DNA from: Epiperipatus broadwayi
Lineage: Eukaryota; Onychophora; Udeonychophora; Euonychophora; Peripatidae
NCBI GenBank assembly: GCA_028023455.1
Contig: JAQFVV010012496.1
Span: 994,001 to 1,058,000, forward strand
Direction: 5' to 3'
DNA length: 64,000 bases
This document shows, piece by piece, positions 57,997-64,000 of this stretch. Every line of letters begins with the position of its first letter. The first letter of the stretch is position 1. Position numbers and translations under genes: made by a program. Under the pieces are notes generated by a model. That model was not told where the DNA came from. It worked only from the letters and a program-made list of their open reading frames with translations, and searched no databases.

Positions 57997-59127
57997 CACC
58001 CGGGTCTCGTTTTATGTGGATTTATTTAACGTGATTTTGAAGTTATGCGATTCATGTTTCTTCTTAATATTTTTGTATGTGTTTTTTTTATGCGTTAACA
58101 CTGTATTAGATCGGAAGTTGAACTCCGATAATATGCTATTACTTTAAATAATAAATTTTGCACACTTACATCATATTTAAAGTAATAGCACATCATTGGA
58201 ATTCGACTTTCATCTTAATAATTTCAATATTTTCATTGCTTTATAATAGTAAGATTTTATGCAAAAATGAAATTAAAATCATGATTTCCACATTTTATGT
58301 ACACACATTAAATTTTACAAGATTATAAAATGTAAATTTGTTCAAATATTGTGCGTGTTAATTTTGCATTTTAAATCACATTCTGTTTTTGCTTTTTAAA
58401 CAAGAACGTAATCAATTATTAATCATTTAGTGTCTGCAAGTTTATTTTTAAAAGGTGAGTAATAGCAGTGGGCACAATTAAATTTGACAATTAAAAATTA
58501 AAATCTGATTTTTAATTATAATTAACAATTTAAAAATTACATATGGTGACCTGAAATTAATGTGATGTGAAACGAAATTTGATTTTTAAACGAAATTGAA
58601 AATTAAAAAATTAAAGACAAAAATTAAAATTTAATTTTAGTTGTTAGATTAATTACTAATTATGTTGTCACCAGAAAACCATTAACACAACATGAGAATG
58701 AAGTTGGCACTAGTTGTATTTCCTCTTGTGAAGAATCTGATTTTTTACCAGTTTGCAAACGAACCTGTTTATTGTCAAATAGCGATAATAATTAAAATGT
58801 GTATAAAAAATGTAAATTACTGTAAATTATGCATAAAAATATATTGGTTTGAATAAAATTAAATATTATAGTTAAAAAAAGTTTGTCTTGTATCAATTTT
58901 TTTCAAATTTGAAATTTTTTATTAGTCATATTTTATTTCTTTATTTATTTTTTTTTTTTGCACAAATTTTAAAGTAATTTTACATTGGTGCTTTGCTTTT
59001 ATGCAATTTTTGAAAAATCACAGTCCGTATCCCCCATTTTCAAGGTAAGTTACATCTATTTTTGTGTGATTTCTTTTGTGTGTGTTTTCTGATGAACCTA
59101 TCTACTGCGTAAAATGAGACCCAGGTG
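57997..59127 (+). mobile_element. Pogo/Tigger-like non-autonomous element, left copy
   Basis: TIRs CACCCGGGTCTCGTTTTATG and (inverted) CACCTGGGTCTCATTTTACG are flanked by TA at 57,995-57,996 and 59,128-59,129. TCTCGTTTTATG ends with later TTATGCGA-type motifs and a TA target are typical of Tigger/pogo elements. The 1,131-bp interior has no transposase frame. The internal blocks TTTTTGAAAAATCACAG and CCCCCATTTTCAAGG are also typical. Confidence 0.8.
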
Positions 59128-60340
59128 TATATTAAATTTATTAAGCACAAACAGATGATAGTAATAACATGAAAGGATAAAACCTTCAACAGATATGCTC
59201 TAAAAATGCTTATGTAACAGCCAATCATATGTAATAATGACTGCACGTGGAACTCTTAATTCTAAAACACAAGTCAGAGCTATAAGAAAAAGATGGGACC
59301 ATCTTCTTCTTTACTTAAATTTATATATAAATAAGTCAGACTCAAGCATTTCCAACTAAGAGCATAAAGCTTAAAACACCTTCATATTTAATTCATTAAA
59401 TACTATATATAAATAAACAACCTGAAATCTTTCAATTTACTATGAAGCGATTTTCAAATCTAATGAAGGTTTTAGCCTTTCACATCTGTTTGCACTTAAT
59501 AAATTTAATATATTTACATTTGTTACTATCATTTCATTAGATTTGAAAATTGCTACATAGTAAATCAAAATATTTCATGTTGTTTATTTATATATAATAT
59601 TTAGTGAATTAAATGTGAAGGTGTTTTAAGCTTCATGTTCTTAGTTCAAAATGCTTGAGTCTGATTAATTTATATATAAATTTAAGTAGAGAAGAAGGTG
59701 GGCTCCCATCTTTTTCTTATAGCTCTGACTTGTGTTTTAGAATTAAGAGTTTTATGTGCAGTCATTATTACATCTGATTAGCTGTCACATAAGCATTTTT
59801 AAAGTGTATCTGTCGAAGGTTTTAGCCTTTCAGAATATCATTATATTTATTATTTAATTCACTAAATATTATATATAAATAAACAACATGAAATATTTTG
59901 ATTTACTACGTAGCAATTTTCAAATCTAATGAAATGATAGTAACAAATGTAAATATATTAAATTTATTAAGTGCAAACAGATGTGAAAGGCTAAAACCTT
60001 CATTAGATTTGAAAATCGCTTCATAGTAAATTGAAAGATTTCAGGTTGTTTATTTATATATAGTATTTAGTGAATTAAATATGAAGGTGTTTTAAGCTTT
60101 ATGCTCTTAGTTGGAAATGCTTGAGTCTGACTTATTTATATATAAATTTAAGTAGAGAAGAAGATGGGTCCCATCTTTTTCTTATAGCTCTGACTTGTGT
60201 TTTAGAATTAAGAGTTCCACGTGCAGTCATTATTACATATGATTGGCTGTTACATAAGCATTTTTAAAGCATATCTGTTGAAGGTTTTAGCCTTTCATGT
60301 TATTACTATCATCTGTTTGTGCTTAATAAATTTAATATAC
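59128..60340. repeat. Central 1.2 kb of the palindrome, nested inverted repeats
   Basis: GCCTTTCACATCTGTTTGCA, TTTCATTAGATTTGAAAAT and TTTACTATGAAGCGATTTTC occur several times in alternating orientation, so the core is itself built from smaller inverted copies of one sequence. No gene was seen. Confidence 0.8.
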
Positions 60341-61471
60341 ACCTGGGTCTCATTTTATGCAGTAGATAGGTTCATCAGAAAACACACACAAAAGAAATCA
60401 CACAAAAATAGACGTAACTTACCTTGAAAAAGGGGGGATACGGACTGTGATTTTTCAAAAATCGTGTAAAAGCAAAGCAACAACGTAAAATTACTTAAAA
60501 ATTCATGCAAAAAAAAAAAAAAATAAGGAAATAAAATATGACTAATAAAAAATTTCAAATTTGAAAAAAATTGATAAAAGACAAACTTTTTTTAACTATA
60601 ATATTTAATTTTATTCAAAACAATATATTTTTATGCATTATTTACAGTAATTTACATTTTTTATACATGTTTTAATTATTATCATTATTTGCCGATAAAC
60701 AGGTTCATTTGCAAACTGGTAAAAAATCAGCTTCTTCACAAGAGGAAATATAACTAGCACCAACTTCATTCTCATGTTGTGTTAATGGTTTTCTGGTGAC
60801 AATGTAATTAGTAATTAATCTAACAACTAAAAATTTAAATTCTTATTTTTGTTTTTAATTTTTTAATTTTCAATTTCATTTAAAAATCAAATTTCATTTC
60901 ACATCACATTAATTTCAGGTCGCCTTACGTAATTTTTAAATTGTTAATTACAATTAAAATCAGATTTTAATTTTTAATTGTCAAATTTAATTGTGCCCAC
61001 TGCTATTACTCACCTTTTAAAAATAAACTTGCGGACACTAAATGATTAATAATTGATTACATTCTTGTTTAAAAAGCAAAAACGGAATGTGATTTATAAT
61101 GCAAAATTAACACGCACAATGTTTGAACAAATTTACATTTTATAATCTTGTAAAATTTAATGTGTGTACATAAAATGTGGAACTCATGAATTTAATTTCA
61201 TTATTGCATAAAATCTTACTATTATAAAGCAATGAAAATATTGAAATTATTAAGATGAAAGTCGAATTCCAATGATGTGCTATTACTTTAAATATGATGT
61301 AAGTGTGCAAAATTTATTATTTAAAGTAATAGCATATTATTGGAGTTCAACTTCCGATCTAATACAGTGTTAACGCATAAAAAAAATGCATACAAAAATA
61401 TTAAGAAGAAACATGAATTGCATAACTTCAAAATCACGTTAAATAAATCCACATAAAATGAGACCCGGGTG
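60341..61471 (-). mobile_element. Pogo/Tigger-like non-autonomous element, right copy
   Basis: This is the mirror image of the left copy and exactly the same length (1,131 bp), again bounded by TA. It was copied together with its surroundings. Confidence 0.8.
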
Positions 61472-61679
61472 TATTTAAATATAATGGTAATTAAGTATTA
61501 TATACAGTCTTTAAATTTGCAGAAGTATTTTTGGCAGTTGAGGAGGGTTAAAAAATTAACTGAAAGTTCTTCTGTGGATTTAAAGACTATATGATAGTTA
61601 ATTATCATTATATTTATTCTTTTTAGTGTTGTTACAATAGTTTTTTAATTAACAGATATTTGATTTTGTATTATATATA

Positions 61680-62162
61680 TATATATAAATACAGTAATTA
61701 GTTATATGTAAGTATAACTTTAAAAATTTTATCCACTTAGGAGCACTTTCGACTATCCTCATAGTCTTTGTCAATTAACACTTTGAAAGGCTAATCTTCA
61801 CACAGTTTCATGATCTTAATGTTTCCTACCTGTCTGTTAATTAAGACCTGTTTGTATTTGTATATTAGCATAGCTTTCTTTATTTTCCTTTAATTGTTTT
61901 TTTTTTGTTATTGGAAATTGAAAACAAAACAAAACAAAAGGAAAATAAAAGAATCTATACTAATATACAAATACAAACAAGACTTAATTAACAGACAGGC
62001 AGCAAATGTTAAAATCACAGAATTGTGGGAAGATTAGCCTTTCAAAGTGTAAGTTGACAAGGCTATGAGGATAGTCAAAAGTGCTCCTAAGTGGATAAAT
62101 TTTTAAAGTTATACTTTACATATATCTAATTACTGTATTTATAAATATTCAATTATAAGATT
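61680..62162. repeat. 470-bp foldback element, copy 3
   Basis: Mirror partner of copy 2 with the arm sequence ATCCACTTAGGAGCACTTTC intact. Confidence 0.88.
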
Positions 62163-62556
62163 ACATATATTGATTTGAAGAAATACAGACATTGAATAAT
62201 ATTATTATTACATATATATAAAATAGGGGTGGAAGTAGTCAAGGGTTTTGGAAAATCATCAATAAATACATATAACCATTGTCTAAAGAGAATGACAAAA
62301 AGAGGATGGTCATATGACCACTTTTCAGAGAACTTGTCTTTTTTCTCTATTTTATAAACCTTTAAGGTTCTGTTTACACATACACACACATACAGACATA
62401 TTTGTTGATGGTTATTGATATTGGGGTTGTCTAAGTGTTGATTGAGGAAAGTACTTGTTATTGTACCAAAACGTCAGCTATTTAGCTATTATATTTTTAT
62501 TACATGGAAGTTCCCAGAAATAATACTATGTATTTATCATTTATCTATGAGAATAT

Positions 62557-63450
62557 CTGTGCGAACATATCTAAATGATAAATTTAAGTCGGGCGTGAAC
62601 GGCTATATAGTTTTGTAAGGTTATATTAAGGGAGGGTAATCTTAGGTTATTTGTTTCGTGGTTGAATTGGCTCAATGGTTTCGATATATTTATGTAGGTA
62701 GTAAATGTAGCAGGAGATCCGCCACGTGCAGGATTACATATATATGCCGCACACCCTCTGTTGCCTATGGAATTGGATAGTAAGATGCAAGACGCAATCC
62801 ATTCCTATGGAGTTTTATGTTTATTGTTCTACTCGCCATCAGAAGTAGCATTCCTGGTGGTGGAGAGCAACAATGTCTTCTCACTTACTGTTCAGATGTG
62901 CATTCCTGACAGTATAGTCTATTTAGTGCCGTTGTATTTTCATGCTACATTGAATACATAAGTGTATCGGATCGTTGGCATCAGTTTGACTTTGAATTTT
63001 TAGCCTAGGGTTAAATAAGGGAAGAATATTGTCTTTCCAAATGCAGATCTATGTAGCCTATTCATACCCGACCCTCTAAATAAAATATTAAACATTATAG
63101 CAAGCTATTTTAAATGTAAAATTAAAAGTTAATATAAAAATCTAAATGTTAAACTTATTCCTCGGGTTTAGAATGATTTTATATGTGCGTAAATAAATAT
63201 TTTTCTGTGTTAATTTCTGGCAGTGGCTCTTATTATTTTTTTATTTATATCTAAATTTATAGATTTTTATCTCTGCATCTCCACTGAGCTAGTGACAATG
63301 GGCTAACGATCTAAATATGTAAATAAAGTGGAATCCTAACAGCGCGTATCTGCCTACTTTATAAATTTTTCTAGGCTCAAATGCCTAGATGGCGCCCTTG
63401 GTAGTGCAGTGTGGTGCGATGCGATCTCCCACTTCGTTTGGATCGTTATA
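62557..63450 (+). mobile_element. 5'-truncated LTR of a retrotransposon
   Basis: It matches 31,531-32,445 of the solo LTR in the same orientation, including AAGTCGGGCGTGAA, AAGGGAGGGTAATCTTAGG, TTCCTATGGAGTTTT and GGCTCAAATGCCTAGATGGC. Its first part has been replaced by the palindrome edge. It ends GATCGTTATA directly before a primer site, so it is a 5' LTR of an element that points right and leaves the window. Confidence 0.88.
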
Positions 63451-63452
63451 AT

Positions 63453-63470
63453 TGGTGCCCAACGTGGGGC
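63453..63470 (+). promoter_or_regulatory. Primer binding site, tRNA-Lys type
   Basis: TGGTGCCCAACGTGGGGC begins 2 bp after the LTR. It differs at one base from TGGCGCCCAACGTGGGGC, the complement of the 3' end of tRNA-Lys(CUU). Confidence 0.85.
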
Positions 63471-64000
63471 CTTACCTCAGAGATTGACCCTGAGAAGGGG
63501 AATTGATGATGATGAAATTTTCTATCTTTAATAAACCACTAGTATTTTTGAAAATAAATCATGCCCGCAATATTTTTTCTCAAATTAGTATAAATATATT
63601 TGTTGTATTGACGTGGAGTTACAGTTGAAGTTTTGTTTAAAAAGTGCTGCCAGTAAGAAAAAATTGCGCATATGTAGAGATAAATTCGAGGAATAAAAAG
63701 TAATAAATAAAACGTAATAATAAATCTAAATCATAAATTTTTTTTAAAAAGTCTTGTTAAACTAAAATCTAATAGTTCAACTTGCCTAAGAAATGGTAAA
63801 AGATAGGAGAAATGAAACTTGGAAGGGAGGGGGCAGAAATTTGGCTGGTAATAAGGAATAAACAGTCAACATTTTTTTTATCATTATATTTGTATGTAAT
63901 TACTGTTTTGTCTTTTAAAAAAAAGTTTTGTCCTTTTAAAATTTTCATATATACTGTAATCAATTTGTGTAACGTAATTAATTACTAACACTAAGTAAAG
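63471..64000 (+). mobile_element. Retrotransposon leader, cut by the window end
   Basis: The sequence after the primer site shows no gag frame; it turns AT-rich after about 80 bp. Either the leader is long or another insertion begins near 63,540. Confidence 0.4.

Larger units (their letters stand above)
56945..62555. repeat. 5.6-kb palindrome
   Basis: The arms of about 2.8 kb meet near 59,735. From outside in, each arm has: CAGAAATAATACTATGTATT-type sequence, family D end, GGTCATATGACC block, the 470-bp foldback, a CTTTAAATCCACAGAAG segment, one 1,131-bp pogo-like element, and a further inverted core. Arms differ by substitutions and small indels, many at CpG or TpG/CpA positions. Confidence 0.95.

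Noticed and set aside
59040-60427. Two matching 68-codon frames in opposite orientation
   Set aside because: They are mirror copies of a pogo-like element end within the palindrome; the frames cross TIR sequence and have no protein features.
56945-62555. Palindrome as a whole-genome-amplification or missed-adapter artefact
   Set aside because: The arms differ by many substitutions and indels, which a read artefact would not produce. Still listed as something to check with reads.

Overview
This is a very AT-rich animal (metazoan) nuclear window that is almost entirely transposable-element debris. There are no operons, ribosome binding sites or long intact reading frames. The LINE, LTR, hAT and pogo-type relics, the tRNA-derived SINEs, the long TA and TTA microsatellites and one spliced exon are all eukaryotic. 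That exon (49,236-49,334, + strand) encodes 33 residues that match the TPR region of rapsyn (RAPSN), the acetylcholine-receptor clustering scaffold. If that is right, most of the window is probably intron of one long gene. I cannot place the species. The SINE typical of octopus and squid genomes was not seen.

Layout. 1-2.9 kb: ends of three LINEs, one running into a (TTA)n tract. 3.2-5.5 kb: repeats with a degenerate hammerhead-like motif. 5.65-7.2 kb: decayed LINE, minus strand. 8.5 kb: tRNA-derived SINE with an exact target-site duplication (TSD). 9.2-10.8 kb: head-to-tail array of one LINE 3' end, period 169 bp. 10.9-17.3 kb: hammerhead-bearing repeats as tandem and inverted dimers, plus a second SINE. 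17.4-21.5 kb: more of these, a CR1/Jockey-like reverse transcriptase relic, a third SINE and a complete hAT-type element. 22.7-27.1 kb: minus-strand LINE split by a solo-LTR-like insert. 27.4-29.6 kb: cluster of hammerhead family A. 30.4-32.4 kb: solo LTR. 32.4-36.9 kb: foldback elements and a GC-richer unassigned block. 37-48.9 kb: scattered hammerhead families. 49.2 kb: rapsyn-like exon. 52.0-53.8 kb: Merlin-like DNA transposon relic. 55.1-56.9 kb: satellite with strangely C-poor central copies. 56.9-62.6 kb: 5.6-kb palindrome holding two mirror copies of a 1,131-bp pogo/Tigger-like element. 62.6-64 kb: LTR with a tRNA-Lys-type primer binding site.

The most interesting system is a set of non-autonomous repeats that carry hammerhead self-cleaving ribozyme motifs. 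Family A (465-bp tandem unit) and family E (473-bp spacing) have the core CTGATGA...GAAA...NUH, a two-part stem I and short self-complementary stem III sequences. Paired sites change together between copies. Family C joins a tRNA-like Pol III head to a CTGAAGA-type hammerhead. Families B and D carry AAAA where GAAA is expected. The layout (tandem units, head-to-head dimers, one truncated copy with an 11-bp TSD) resembles Penelope-linked retrozymes. Ribozyme activity and mobilisation are inferred; the motifs, spacing and base pairs are read from the sequence.
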